A stretch of 64,000 bases of DNA, taken from assembly GCA_900470965.1 (NCBI GenBank), contig UCCS01000090.1, positions 1 through 64,000 on the forward strand. The letters are read 5' to 3'. The translations under genes were made by a program, and so were the position numbers. The notes beneath the pieces are model-generated. The model saw only the letters and a program-made list of their open reading frames with translations, was not told the origin of the DNA and did no database searches. This document shows, piece by piece, positions 7,741 to 16,709 of the stretch. Source of the stretch: Hyphomicrobiales bacterium (GTDB taxonomy: Bacteria; Pseudomonadota; Alphaproteobacteria; Rhizobiales; Rhizobiaceae). The first letter of the stretch is position 1, and every line of letters begins with the position of its first letter.

Positions 7741-7898
7741 CGTCCGCCTGTTCGTTTCAATGCGATGCTGTTGGCGCAAAGCGCCCCGGATTACTTTTGA
7801 AGTTTCTGATGACGCGAGATCGCCCGGAAAGGTTATTGACGGAACGAAACACCTGCGCATCTGTTGAGTCGCGAATCAGTAACGCGTGAGGTTTCGCG

Positions 7899-8252
7899 AT
7901 GTACGCCGCGACTGGAGTTCCGATTAAGCCGGTGCTCGTGCACTTTGAAGACGAGCGAGATGACCGCCCCGCCTCCACGGTCGAAGATCTTATGGGCATG
8001 CTCATGAGCGACGGTTGGCCGAAACGACCGAACGACATTGTATGGGGCAAGGCCCTGTCGTCCTGCATGAGCGCGATCACCACGCAAAGCGGCGGCACAA
8101 GGGCCCGCAGGGCTTTCGTCGAGGCCGCGCACCTCGCACAGTTTCGTGTGCTGCCCGATGACGACCTGCCTAAGTCCCGTCGCAATGGTAGGCTTGGAAC
8201 CGCCCGCGATGCTGAGCGATCGACACGGCTGTCTGCCGGTCATTCGCGATAA
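7899..8252 (+). CDS. DUF982 family protein (copy 1)
   Basis: 117 aa. The first 95 residues fit DUF982: VHFEDERDDRPASTVEDLM, a conserved W-P around 40, and a helix ending AFVEAAHLAQFRVLPDD. The final 22 residues have no family counterpart and lie antisense to the 3' end of the lipoprotein gene (83-bp convergent overlap). Function unknown; DUF982 is almost confined to Rhizobiales. Two more copies are at 39930 and 40299. Confidence 0.75.
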   Translation: MYAATGVPIKPVLVHFEDERDDRPASTVEDLMGMLMSDGWPKRPNDIVWGKALSSCMSAITTQSGGTRARRAFVEAAHLAQFRVLPDDDLPKSRRNGRLGTARDAERSTRLSAGHSR

Positions 8253-8400
8253 TGTAGCTGTTCGTTGATGGCTTTGGGTTGATAGCGACCAGGACGTCGC
8301 AAGGCTCAGCGACTTTCGCCGTCTGGCAACTCGCCAACATGCAGATCGGCAGCATCAGCAGAGATAGACGCACCCCCGCAGCAATGTTACATTCACGCAT
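8170..8400 (-). CDS. Small phage lipoprotein, possible outer-membrane spanin subunit
   Basis: 76 aa. A lipoprotein signal peptide ends in the lipobox LASC (LSLLMLPICMLASC), leaving a mature protein of about 50 residues with a second Cys. Its place in the lysis region and size suggest an o-spanin (Rz1-like), but it is not Pro-rich as most Rz1 proteins are. The start codon shares bases with that of the divergent gene at 8399 (CATG). Confidence 0.65.
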   Translation of the reverse strand: MRECNIAAGVRLSLLMLPICMLASCQTAKVAEPCDVLVAINPKPSTNSYIIANDRQTAVSIAQHRGRFQAYHCDGT

Positions 8401-9061
8401 GGCTAAAATCCCTACACGTTCAACGTTTGATGATTTGTCCGGGAAGCGCTTCAATCGTCTCCTGGTCGTGTCTTACGAAGGTCAGATTGGTGGAAGCGCC
8501 GGTTGGCGGGTGAGATGCGATTGCGGCACCGAAAAGGTCGTCAAAAGGAAAAACCTGCTCTCCGGGAAACAGCAGTCTTGTGGGTGCCTGTTAGGGGAGC
8601 AGCATCCAATGATGACGCATGGGATGTATGGAACTCCGGAGTATCGGGCATGGAATGCCATGAAGGGGCGGTGTCACAACCCAAAGAACAAACGCTACCC
8701 TTACTATGGAGGGAGAGGCATCTCGGTTTGCGCAGAATGGGCATCCTCATTTGAAAGCTTTTTCCGCGATATGGGCTTTCGGCCGTCCACGAAGCATTCA
8801 CTCGACCGCATCGATACAGACGGAAACTACGAGCCTGAAAATTGTCGGTGGGCGGATAAGCTAACCCAAGGTCGAAACAAGCGGTCTGTTATGAGTCTCA
8901 CTGTTGACGGCGTGACAAAAACTATTTCCGAGTGGGCAGCCGAGAGAGGCATCAAGCCAAGTACCCTCAGCGATCGCGTCAAGCGGCTTGGGTGGGATGC
9001 AGAGCGAGCCTTGGGCGTCGATCCGTCCGCTTATCGTTCACGGCGGAGCGCATCCTCCTAA
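8399..9061 (+). CDS. Phage HNH-like / homing-endonuclease-like protein with C-terminal helix-turn-helix
   Basis: 220 aa in three parts. Residues about 1-55 hold RCDCG...QQSCGC, a probable zinc knuckle. Residues about 75-145 carry the widespread phage block YYGGRGISVC..W.SFE.F..DMG with HSLDRIDTDGNYEPENCRWA, which resembles a degenerate HNH core. The C-terminus (ISEWAAERGIKPSTLSDRVK) is a NUMOD-like DNA-binding helix pair. Typical of free-standing intron-like endonucleases inserted between phage genes. It is oriented against the lysis operon. Confidence 0.75.
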   Translation: MAKIPTRSTFDDLSGKRFNRLLVVSYEGQIGGSAGWRVRCDCGTEKVVKRKNLLSGKQQSCGCLLGEQHPMMTHGMYGTPEYRAWNAMKGRCHNPKNKRYPYYGGRGISVCAEWASSFESFFRDMGFRPSTKHSLDRIDTDGNYEPENCRWADKLTQGRNKRSVMSLTVDGVTKTISEWAAERGIKPSTLSDRVKRLGWDAERALGVDPSAYRSRRSASS

Positions 9062-9268
9062 GAGGTCGCAAAGCCCGGGATCATCAGCAGCAAGTGCTTT
9101 CGCATCGATATTCTTCCCATCTTTGAGGATTTTGACGCGGCTGGCTTGGAGATCGGCATAAACGTCGGAGCGTCCGCCCGAGTACCCGAAGCCGTAGCCG
9201 ACAAGGAACGCGATCCCCGACGCAGCCAGTGCGCCGAGGGCGAGCTTGAGGAGGGTTCCGATGGTCAT
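9038..9268 (-). CDS. Small inner-membrane lysis-cassette protein (76 aa)
   Basis: Residues 5-28 form one glycine-zipper-like membrane segment (LALGALAASGIAFLVGYGFGYSGG). A short charged stretch follows and the end has a Cys pair (GLCDLLGGCAPP). It overlaps the endolysin stop by 4 bp and so is co-translated with it. Probably an i-spanin or holin-type partner. Not proven by sequence. Confidence 0.65.
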   Translation of the reverse strand: MTIGTLLKLALGALAASGIAFLVGYGFGYSGGRSDVYADLQASRVKILKDGKNIDAKALAADDPGLCDLLGGCAPP

Positions 9269-10299
9269 CGGCGCTCTCCGGACTGAAAGGCTTCGACGCC
9301 CTTCCTTTCGCCATGGCGGGCGACCAGATAGACGCCGCCAGCGACTGCCACGACCGCACCCATCCAGACATATCCGGGAACGTCAGACGCGTAGTCCTTG
9401 ACGTTGTCGACATAGCCGCGAGCGACCCCGAGGTTCGTGATGATGCCGTCGAAGAAAGCGCCGGCGCCGGAAATGGCCGCCGTCACGACCGCACCGATCT
9501 TCATCGTCCAGTTGGAACGGACTTCCGGCACGGATTGGCGGACGGTTTGGGCCGTGGCATCGTTTCGGGCGAGCTGACGCGCCGGTGCGGTGTCGAGCGC
9601 GTCGAGCAGCTGCTGATCAATGAAGTCGCCGGGCGGGAGATCGTTCTCCTGCCGGAAGACGGTGATTGCCCCGCGCGTCATCTTGCCCATCTCGCCGTCG
9701 AAGGAACCGTCGGCGCGGCGGCTGCCGACCTCGGTATAGCCCTTCTCGAAAAGCTTGCGCTGGACGATCTCGACCGTGGTCGTGTCCGTCTTCGGCTGGG
9801 CAACGGCCATGAGCGGCGCGGTAGCGGCCGGTGCACCTTCGGAGAGGAATTGTGCCTTCTCTTCCTTCCGGCGAGCCGTGAGACCGGCGATAGCCACCTT
9901 CTTGCCGTTCACAGTTCCCTTGTTCCAGACAAGAAACTGGCTCGCGGCACCCTGATAGTCGCGGGCGTTCAGCTTTCGCAGTAGCGTGGATTTCGAGAAG
10001 GCCGGGGCGCCGATGTTGAAGACGATCGACACTAGAGCGTCGAACTGGCTCTGAGTGAGCGGCACCTTCACCAGGCTGTTGATGCTTTCTTCAACAGCGG
10101 CAAGGTCGCGGGTGAGGATCTGATCGGACTCGGCCGCCGTGATCTTCGTGCCCTTCTTTACCGCCGGCGGTCCGGCCGCCGTCGTGTGGCCTACGCCGAC
10201 AGTCCAGATGCCGACGCTATCGAGGTAGGCGACGAGCTTATTGCCTTCGCGCTGCGCAATAGCCTTGCGGCCCGCAGCGCTGGTGCGCATCGAGGTCAT
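9265..10299 (-). CDS. Endolysin: GH24 lysozyme with peptidoglycan-binding and C-terminal membrane segments
   Basis: 344 aa. The catalytic triad Glu18, Asp27 and Thr33 has exactly the spacing of T4 lysozyme (11/20/26). The GH24 domain runs to about 155. Residues about 175-238 look like a peptidoglycan-binding domain (VQRKLFEKGYTEVG...DGEMGKMTRGAI). Two hydrophobic segments (about 266-285 and 309-327) end the protein. It cleaves the glycan backbone of peptidoglycan at lysis. The membrane tail is unusual for an endolysin and could give holin-like or anchoring function. GGAGAA precedes ATG 10299. Confidence 0.9.
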   Translation of the reverse strand: MTSMRTSAAGRKAIAQREGNKLVAYLDSVGIWTVGVGHTTAAGPPAVKKGTKITAAESDQILTRDLAAVEESINSLVKVPLTQSQFDALVSIVFNIGAPAFSKSTLLRKLNARDYQGAASQFLVWNKGTVNGKKVAIAGLTARRKEEKAQFLSEGAPAATAPLMAVAQPKTDTTTVEIVQRKLFEKGYTEVGSRRADGSFDGEMGKMTRGAITVFRQENDLPPGDFIDQQLLDALDTAPARQLARNDATAQTVRQSVPEVRSNWTMKIGAVVTAAISGAGAFFDGIITNLGVARGYVDNVKDYASDVPGYVWMGAVVAVAGGVYLVARHGERKGVEAFQSGERR

Positions 10300-10413
10300 G
10301 GTAATTCTCCGACGTTGGGAAAGTTTCGCGCAAGCTTCGTGATGGATTCAGCGGCTTGCAGGAATCAAATGACGCGAGCATGTTCTCGCGGGTGATCATA
10401 AGGATCTTCGGTT

Positions 10414-10527
10414 ATGGCCTATGACTGGACCGGCGTGCGCACTAGGCGCACTCGACGCATCAAATTAGCTCTGGCCTCGATAATTGTGCTCGCAGTGGTA
10501 TCCGCGCCCGTGCTCGCCCTTAGCTGA
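10414..10527 (+). CDS. Small basic membrane peptide (37 aa)
   Basis: Begins MAYDWTGVRTRRTRRIKLAL and ends in a single hydrophobic segment (ALASIIVLAVVSAPVLAL). AAGGAT lies upstream of the ATG. The arginine-rich cytoplasmic stub plus one membrane segment resembles other tiny phage membrane proteins. It lies in the gap between endolysin and acyltransferase. Confidence 0.5.
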   Translation: MAYDWTGVRTRRTRRIKLALASIIVLAVVSAPVLALS

Positions 10528-10659
10528 TCGCAGCGGTGACGCTTCGCCTCAACCAATTCCTGAGATGGTCGCGTTTCATATTGTTATCTCCCGAGATTTT
10601 GCCCTGTCGCCGTTGGCCTGGCTCATGTATGCGTTTCTCGCCTTAGGATCGGGAGTTGA

Positions 10660-11679
10660 ATGCAGGATCGAATCGAGCCTCTAGATTGGCTTAGAGCTAC
10701 CGCCGCGACAGCGGTGGTGATCGGCCATGTTCGGCCGGAATGGGTTCCCGGCGGCTCGGTCGGCGTGAGCATGTTCTTCGTATTGAGCGGCTACCTGATG
10801 TGTTCGTCTCTAATCCGGGAAGGCATGCTGAGCGGACAGAACATCTTCAAGTTTCTGGTTCGCAGGGTGGGCCGCATTTACCCGATGTATCTTGTGCAAC
10901 TCGCTTGTGTCTGCCTGATAACGCTCGCCATGTATTCTTCGCGGTGGCCGAGCCTCGAGACGCATCTAGTAGATCTCCTGACCTTCCGGAGAATCACTGG
11001 CGAGTGGCTCGGATACGGTGTCGGCGTGCTTTGGACGCTTTATATCGAATTCTGGTTTTACATCACGTTCCCATTCGTGATGCTGCTGTTGCTGGCGCTT
11101 CCAGTCCGCAGCGGCAATAACCTCAAATTGATCGTGGGTTTTGCCACGATCGCGGTGGCTGTGGTCGTGACCCGCGCCTTCGGCGCGGCACCATCTTCCG
11201 TCTTTTTCTATGATCACTTCCTGCTCGGGGCTTCTATCGTCTTTCTGGAACAATCGTCATTCGTCAGAAAAATGGTTAAGCCGGCTACTCTGCTGTGGGG
11301 AGCAATGATTATCGTTATCGCTCTCAGCATCCCATATTCAGGCGGACGAAACGCGGGTTGGGTTCTTCAGAGCATGATAGCAGCGCTGGGAACCGCAATT
11401 GTCATCCTCGCTGCGTCCGTCCGCCCCACAAAGTACCACTTCCCGATCGTCTCCTTCATCGCCAGGATCTCTTACTCGATCTACCTGGTGCACGCCCTTG
11501 TTCTGGACGTCTTCCCGAACATGGCGCACGATTCGCTGACCGGATTAACGGTCTACTTATCTATGGTGATCGCGATTTCGTGGGCGACCGAGCGCTTCGT
11601 GGAGCGCCCGATCAATTCTGCCATCCATCAACGGATGCGATTTAACGTCGGCAGTCTTCCTACTGGATCAGCGGTCTAA
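10660..11679 (+). CDS. Acyltransferase family 3 (OafA/YrhL-like) O-acetylase
   Basis: 339 aa, about ten membrane segments. The N-terminus IEPLDWLRATAATAVVIGHV carries the family's catalytic R-x10-H pattern (Arg and His of the first helix). FFVLSGYLM and RIYPMYLVQ are further family signatures. These enzymes move acyl, usually acetyl, groups onto surface polysaccharides. Carried by a temperate phage, it would alter O-antigen or exopolysaccharide and block related phages (lysogenic conversion). It reads against the tail operon and overlaps the SGNH gene by 20 bp. Confidence 0.88.
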   Translation: MQDRIEPLDWLRATAATAVVIGHVRPEWVPGGSVGVSMFFVLSGYLMCSSLIREGMLSGQNIFKFLVRRVGRIYPMYLVQLACVCLITLAMYSSRWPSLETHLVDLLTFRRITGEWLGYGVGVLWTLYIEFWFYITFPFVMLLLLALPVRSGNNLKLIVGFATIAVAVVVTRAFGAAPSSVFFYDHFLLGASIVFLEQSSFVRKMVKPATLLWGAMIIVIALSIPYSGGRNAGWVLQSMIAALGTAIVILAASVRPTKYHFPIVSFIARISYSIYLVHALVLDVFPNMAHDSLTGLTVYLSMVIAISWATERFVERPINSAIHQRMRFNVGSLPTGSAV

Positions 11680-12238
11680 GCGAAGAAATGATCGTCGGGA
11701 CCGACCGGGTGGAGACCGCTGCCTTCGTCGGGTGAACGCCGTCAGGGATCTCCGACACCGTAACTCCGGCCCAGTTGGGTGCGTTGTCGATCAACGTCAA
11801 CGTTGGGTCGCTCGCGGCCATGTCGCGATACATTTGGGTATAAGCCGCCCAGTTTGGTCGGTCCGTCAGAGGGACTGAACCACCTGCAACGGGCGGGTTC
11901 ATCGTCATGAGGCAGATCTTGACGTTAGGATCGTTTGCACGCAGTTGCCCGATCATGTTCAGATGGTTCGCCTGGGCTTGAGCCACAGAAATGTTGCGCG
12001 GCACGTATGCGTCATTCATGCAGTATTCGAGCGACACGATCTCGGGTCTGGTCTGGAGGGCGCGATATAGGTAGAAAAGGCCGCCGGAGCTGTCCTGGCC
12101 ATTTTCTCCAAAATTGTAGATCCTGGCGATCGTATGTTTCCCTTCGACCAATCCTCTTTCGACTTGGCGCTGCCAGACGTTAAAGTTTCCATTGTAGGTT
12201 AGTGACGTGCCACACGTAGCGATACGGATCTCTTTCAC
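11660..12238 (-). CDS. SGNH/GDSL hydrolase at the end of the tail operon
   Basis: 192 aa. Block I is CGTSLTYNG (Ser nucleophile), block II is FGENGQDS, block III CMNDAY with the conserved Asn-Asp, and block V IPDGVHPT with Asp and His of the triad. The enzyme hydrolyses esters, commonly O-acetyl groups on polysaccharides. It overlaps the upstream tail gene by 4 bp, so it is co-translated with virion proteins and may be a tail-borne deacetylase that opens surface polysaccharide. Confidence 0.85.
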   Translation of the reverse strand: MKEIRIATCGTSLTYNGNFNVWQRQVERGLVEGKHTIARIYNFGENGQDSSGGLFYLYRALQTRPEIVSLEYCMNDAYVPRNISVAQAQANHLNMIGQLRANDPNVKICLMTMNPPVAGGSVPLTDRPNWAAYTQMYRDMAASDPTLTLIDNAPNWAGVTVSEIPDGVHPTKAAVSTRSVPTIISSLRPLIQ

Positions 12239-12996
12239 AGCTTGCCTCTCGGGTCTCTGTAGCCAATAGTAATGACGGATGAGGTCATGTTGGCGTCCGC
12301 GTAGCCGACCACCCGCGAGTTCACATCGGTGAAGACATACCCTCGGTAACTCAGGTCTTGAGCGCTGATCTTAGTTGCGACAGGCCAGAAAAGCCCCGCC
12401 GCGGGATCGCCTGTGTCTGGGTCCATCACACCGACTCTGCCAGCGCCCGAGACCACAAGAAGCAGGAACTGCGCCTCGACTTTGATCCCAAGCGGGGTGG
12501 CCATGGTGATAACTGTCGGAGACGCGCCGAGATTGCCCGACGAAAAGCTGTTGAGCTGAACTGCCCATGCGCACCAGTCGTCGGACTGGGAATAAGGCAT
12601 GATGTCCGCGGAGCCGTTGGTAAGAATTGACCAGATACGACGGAACACCGTGAAGCCAGAGGGCAGCAACGGGTTCGTGATCGATCCGGAGAAAATGATA
12701 TCGACTGTGCCAGTCGTCGGATTAAGGATGACGAAGCAATGATACCAGACATTGGCGACTAGCGCGCCTTGATCAAGGCCACCGTTCCCCGAACCAGCCG
12801 CCCACACTTGGTCAAGCCGCTTCATCATCGCCGCGGCCAGATTTATATCTGCGGTGTCGTCCTGAGACCTGCAGGTGCCCGGAGATACGACAATACGTTT
12901 TGTCGGCACCGAGAAATCGCGCGCGGTATAGAAGCCTGTGAGGTGCTGAGGAGGCAAACTCCTCTGCATCATAGCCGGGGGGATCTTGAGTACCAT
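12235..12996 (-). CDS. Phage tail protein (fibre-associated)
   Basis: 253 aa, rich in Ser, Thr, Gly and Asn and predicted beta, with no membrane segment. Starts MVLKIPPAMMQRSLPPQHLT. It sits between the long fibre and the SGNH hydrolase with 1-4 bp overlaps, so it is probably a receptor-binding or distal fibre component. No named family recognised. Confidence 0.6.
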   Translation of the reverse strand: MVLKIPPAMMQRSLPPQHLTGFYTARDFSVPTKRIVVSPGTCRSQDDTADINLAAAMMKRLDQVWAAGSGNGGLDQGALVANVWYHCFVILNPTTGTVDIIFSGSITNPLLPSGFTVFRRIWSILTNGSADIMPYSQSDDWCAWAVQLNSFSSGNLGASPTVITMATPLGIKVEAQFLLLVVSGAGRVGVMDPDTGDPAAGLFWPVATKISAQDLSYRGYVFTDVNSRVVGYADANMTSSVITIGYRDPRGKL

Positions 12997-14492
12997 TAGG
13001 CTTTAATCTCCTCGATAACGAGTGTGGTTTTGCCCGCAGCGCCGAGATAATGAGCGCCGCTTGCTGAGGCGAACCGAACGATTCCTGGTGTCGAATCCGC
13101 TGGGCCAGCGCGGAAGGAAATTGTGATTTCTGAGGTGGTAGCCGGCGTGAACTCGGCTTCGAATGCCATAGGCATGCCGTAACCTGCCGTCGGTTGCGAC
13201 GTGACCATGATCGCGCCGATCGCGTCAGATTGGGTCGATGAGCAGATGGCCCCGATCACATGAACGACCGCGTTCGCCTCAAACCATCCGGTCATTCGAA
13301 CGCGGATCTTGTTGGAAGTGGACCGTGGCGTGATCTTTCCGTTAAGGACTTCGGTCCCTTCGGTCAGCTGCGGGATGGTGTTGTCACGAGGGATGGCCGC
13401 GGATAGTGCCGTGTTCGTGATCGCTGACGCCAGGACAGATTGGACGACGGAACCGGTCGGCATCTGAGCGTTTGTGAGCGCATCTCCCGAACCAGCGGCA
13501 CCGATCTTCGTCCGTATATTTGGGGCATCCGCTGCGGACATCTTCGCGGCCGTGACAGCATCTCCGCCGAGCTTGGCGGTGGTGATAGAACCGTCGCTCG
13601 GCGAGCCCACAGTGATCTTGTTGCCGAAGCGAACATCGATCTCAACCCCAGTCGGCACCGGCGGGGAAATGATCCGGAGGTAAGCGTTTCCGCCCGAATG
13701 TTGCAGGGTGTACGACGAAATCGTCTGCGCGACACCGCCGACGATGACGAACATATTGTTTGCGCTGCCAGGGTCGATCGAAAGGAGGAAATCGGTGGTC
13801 GTGCCGTCTCCGGTGAAGCTGTTCTGCACAAAGTTGTTCTTTGCGAGGTCGGCCCAGTCTTCGGCTTCTGTGGCCGCTGTCTCTGCCCGGTCGGCTGCCA
13901 ATTCCGCGGCAGCTATGATGGCAGATGAGACCTGATCGCTTACGAGCCGGAAAGTCGATCCCGAAACAACCCCAAGCAATTGCATGCCGGCAACGAGCCC
14001 GCCCGGCGATACGTCATTGCCGCTATTGGTCTTTACCGCCAGCGGAGACCCGCCGTTGAACGCAACCGTGACTGGCGACCCATCGTTGGCCTCATAAACG
14101 CCAAGAATAATCAGCGCGGATTGGCTGATGGGAATGCTAGTTGTGGCCTGAATGGCGTTCGGAGTTCCCGCTCCGGCGTCAGTCGCGACAATGAAGGAAT
14201 ATGGCAGGTCGCCGAGACGCGTCCAGAAACCGGTATTTGCGGCGCCGCTCTTTTGGTAGATGCCGTTGTAAGCCACGGTCGGATCGTTGATGACCCACGC
14301 CATCGTATTGGCCGTCTGCGTCAGGTCTGCGTAGAGAGCCGCCCGTGTGGTGTAGACCTTGCCGCCACTGGCGAGGAACGCCGAAATCGATCCTTCAACC
14401 CACGTGCCCCACTCCCGGATTAGTCTTTTGTCCGGCGCGAAGGGATCGGTGCTGGGGCCATCTGCCCAGATGGTATTTGCAGTCTCAGCCAT
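12996..14492 (-). CDS. Tail fibre protein
   Basis: 498 aa. The N-terminus (IREWGTWVEGSISAFLASGG) is the common head-binding start of fibres that follow a J-like protein. An Ala/Glu-rich coiled coil near 195-220 (AAELAADRAETAATEAEDWA) is followed by the phage beta-module with 'FTGDGTTTDFLLSIDPGS' and 'GVEIDVRFGN'. A beta-rich C-terminal domain about 370-498 likely binds the receptor. Located just after the tip protein, as in lambda-like phages. Confidence 0.85.
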   Translation of the reverse strand: MAETANTIWADGPSTDPFAPDKRLIREWGTWVEGSISAFLASGGKVYTTRAALYADLTQTANTMAWVINDPTVAYNGIYQKSGAANTGFWTRLGDLPYSFIVATDAGAGTPNAIQATTSIPISQSALIILGVYEANDGSPVTVAFNGGSPLAVKTNSGNDVSPGGLVAGMQLLGVVSGSTFRLVSDQVSSAIIAAAELAADRAETAATEAEDWADLAKNNFVQNSFTGDGTTTDFLLSIDPGSANNMFVIVGGVAQTISSYTLQHSGGNAYLRIISPPVPTGVEIDVRFGNKITVGSPSDGSITTAKLGGDAVTAAKMSAADAPNIRTKIGAAGSGDALTNAQMPTGSVVQSVLASAITNTALSAAIPRDNTIPQLTEGTEVLNGKITPRSTSNKIRVRMTGWFEANAVVHVIGAICSSTQSDAIGAIMVTSQPTAGYGMPMAFEAEFTPATTSEITISFRAGPADSTPGIVRFASASGAHYLGAAGKTTLVIEEIKA

Positions 14493-14507
14493 TAGAACTC
14501 CGGATGT

Positions 14508-16709
14508 TTAAACTGTGATGGTGGATGAGGCTTGGGTGGCCGAAGGGATGCCGGAGCCGTTTTCAGATCCGCACCAGTATTTCCAGGTGCCGGCTCCAGG
14601 CGTATTTGGGAAGCTGATCGTCTGGTTTGCGACGACGTTGTACTGGCCAATTAGGGTCGCCGCAGCGAAGCTCTGGCCCGTGGTGCCTCGCTTGAAGACG
14701 AGGAAGCGGGTGTTGTCATTGGCCGCCGTAGCGGTGACGGTCACAGTTCCGGAGGCATTGCTCGTCGTCATGTTGAGCGGAACGCCCGGAGCCGTCGGAT
14801 CGACTGTCGATGTGACGCTTGCCGTGATCGACCACGGGCCGTAGTCACCATCGGAGGCGATGAAAGCCACCTGGATATCGAGCAGCTTGTTCGACGGAAC
14901 AACATTCGTGCTCATGTCGATGAAGCCACCGGCCGGGACCGGATTTGGGAACCGCTGTTCGATCCACGGTCCCGGAGAACCAGACCCCGCGTCTACGAGA
15001 CGATATCGAACCACCGGAATGAGGCTGTCATCCTCAGGGTCGATGATCACGACACGAACATAGACGCTATCGCCGTTGGGTCTCGCTTGAACAAGGTTTA
15101 TGACCGGCGTCAGGATGCCGGCCTGGCTCGTTCGTGGCGGGGTCGACGGCTGTCGGCCTTCGTCGACTGCCGGGTTCCAGATGTCGATGTTCTCCGGGTG
15201 CTGCATGATATCCATGACGAAGCCGCCCTGAAGGAGCGAGAGCACCGACTTGCGGTTCTCGACGATCTTGCCGTCCAGCCTTGGAAGCATGTTCGGAGCC
15301 GCAATTCGGACCCACCGGCTATAGACCGAGTTAATGCCAGATAGCCTGACGTTGAGCTGCCCGGTCACCTTCTGCTGAAGGCGAAGCCAGTCGCGCTTTC
15401 CGAGCCTGCGGGCCTGCCGCCATTGCTGGACCCATTGGTAGTTCGCCTCCTGGGCAAGGACGCGTCCGGCGGTCAACTGTGCGCCGACATCCTCGAAATA
15501 GTCCGTATCGGACGTGGCATAGCCGACCTCTGGATAGCAGAATTTCGGAACCAACCGATTGCACTCGTCCTCGAAGAGCACGTCATATTCGATCTGGTGA
15601 CCGACGATGTCCGCGTCCGTCAGAGTCGTCAGATACTTCGCCCGGAATTTTCCGACGATGAACAACAGCGCGCCGTCGCCGCGCTCGCAGATCCATCCGT
15701 CACAAGAGGAGAGGATTGCGTTCGTCCCCGCCTTCGGGTCGTTCTCTGTCGTGTCGAAGCCATTGCATTCGTAGCGGCGCTCAAAGCCGCCGGCCGCCAG
15801 AGGAACGAGCTCGTCGCAAACATCTGCCTCCTCCTGCCACATGTCGAGCACGGGAAGGATCGCCCGCCTGTAGTCACGGCGATGACCGAACTCGTTGAAG
15901 CATTGATGCCACGCCATGATGACCGCAGAATTCCGCGTCCACTGCCAGGTGCTCGGGTCTTCCGGATTCTGCAGCGGATCACGGAAGTCCCAGCACAGCG
16001 CCATATCGGCTTCGCAGGAGAGCTGCGGAGGACCATAGGGAAACGTCTTGTTCTGGCGTTCTGCTTTGTCGCTGGCTGCGATCATCGCGATCGAGGCCTG
16101 CCCGTCGCCGCGGTGACTTGTGGTCCAGACGCCCTGGGCCTGAAGGTTGGCGGCTATCTCAACATAAGGCGTCTCCGGCACCGTCCCGTATCGGTAGAAG
16201 ACTCGAACGTTCCTGCGGTAGTTCGTGCCGTCCTCGATCGTGCCATCTGCTTCGAGCACCACCTCATCGTCATGCAGCCACCAGCGATTGATCCGCTTGA
16301 TGCGATGACCGGCGATCGCTTGCACGGCATAGAGGTTCTTGCCGACGGCTTCCCAGAGCATGTAAGCGCCTGCGACACGGTTCCGGCCGACGCCCCACCA
16401 GCGATAAGGTATCGACTGAATCTTCGGGATCTTCCCGTCTTCAGGCTTTGGGGGCTTCGGCGCGAGCAGCGCCTGAATACCGATCGAGATCGCCGTAGTT
16501 GCGATTGCAGCTGCACCCGTCGCCAGAATGCCAGCAGTAGCGGCAGAGAAGCCGAGCGACGTGAACAGGCTGGTAAACAGCGGCGTGAAGATCGGATCGT
16601 AATGCGCGGTCGTGCCGCGCAGAAACCTGTCCTGCCATTCCCACCGGTGAGCATCGAAATAGTGATCCGCGTCGCTCGGGACGCTCTCATACGTCGTCTT
16701 CAAGCTCAT
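14508..16709 (-). CDS. Tail tip / central hub protein (J-like)
   Basis: 733 aa. The early region has a hydrophobic stretch (LGFSAATAGILATGAAAIATT) and a following KPPKPEDGKIPKIQS segment typical of tip attachment proteins. The middle resembles the phage tail hub, and the C-terminal third contains fibronectin-III-like beta repeats (ending SGIPSATQASSTITV). It would form the tail end, contact the host surface and carry the fibre. It lies between the DUF6950 gene and the fibre. Confidence 0.85.
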   Translation of the reverse strand: MSLKTTYESVPSDADHYFDAHRWEWQDRFLRGTTAHYDPIFTPLFTSLFTSLGFSAATAGILATGAAAIATTAISIGIQALLAPKPPKPEDGKIPKIQSIPYRWWGVGRNRVAGAYMLWEAVGKNLYAVQAIAGHRIKRINRWWLHDDEVVLEADGTIEDGTNYRRNVRVFYRYGTVPETPYVEIAANLQAQGVWTTSHRGDGQASIAMIAASDKAERQNKTFPYGPPQLSCEADMALCWDFRDPLQNPEDPSTWQWTRNSAVIMAWHQCFNEFGHRRDYRRAILPVLDMWQEEADVCDELVPLAAGGFERRYECNGFDTTENDPKAGTNAILSSCDGWICERGDGALLFIVGKFRAKYLTTLTDADIVGHQIEYDVLFEDECNRLVPKFCYPEVGYATSDTDYFEDVGAQLTAGRVLAQEANYQWVQQWRQARRLGKRDWLRLQQKVTGQLNVRLSGINSVYSRWVRIAAPNMLPRLDGKIVENRKSVLSLLQGGFVMDIMQHPENIDIWNPAVDEGRQPSTPPRTSQAGILTPVINLVQARPNGDSVYVRVVIIDPEDDSLIPVVRYRLVDAGSGSPGPWIEQRFPNPVPAGGFIDMSTNVVPSNKLLDIQVAFIASDGDYGPWSITASVTSTVDPTAPGVPLNMTTSNASGTVTVTATAANDNTRFLVFKRGTTGQSFAAATLIGQYNVVANQTISFPNTPGAGTWKYWCGSENGSGIPSATQASSTITV

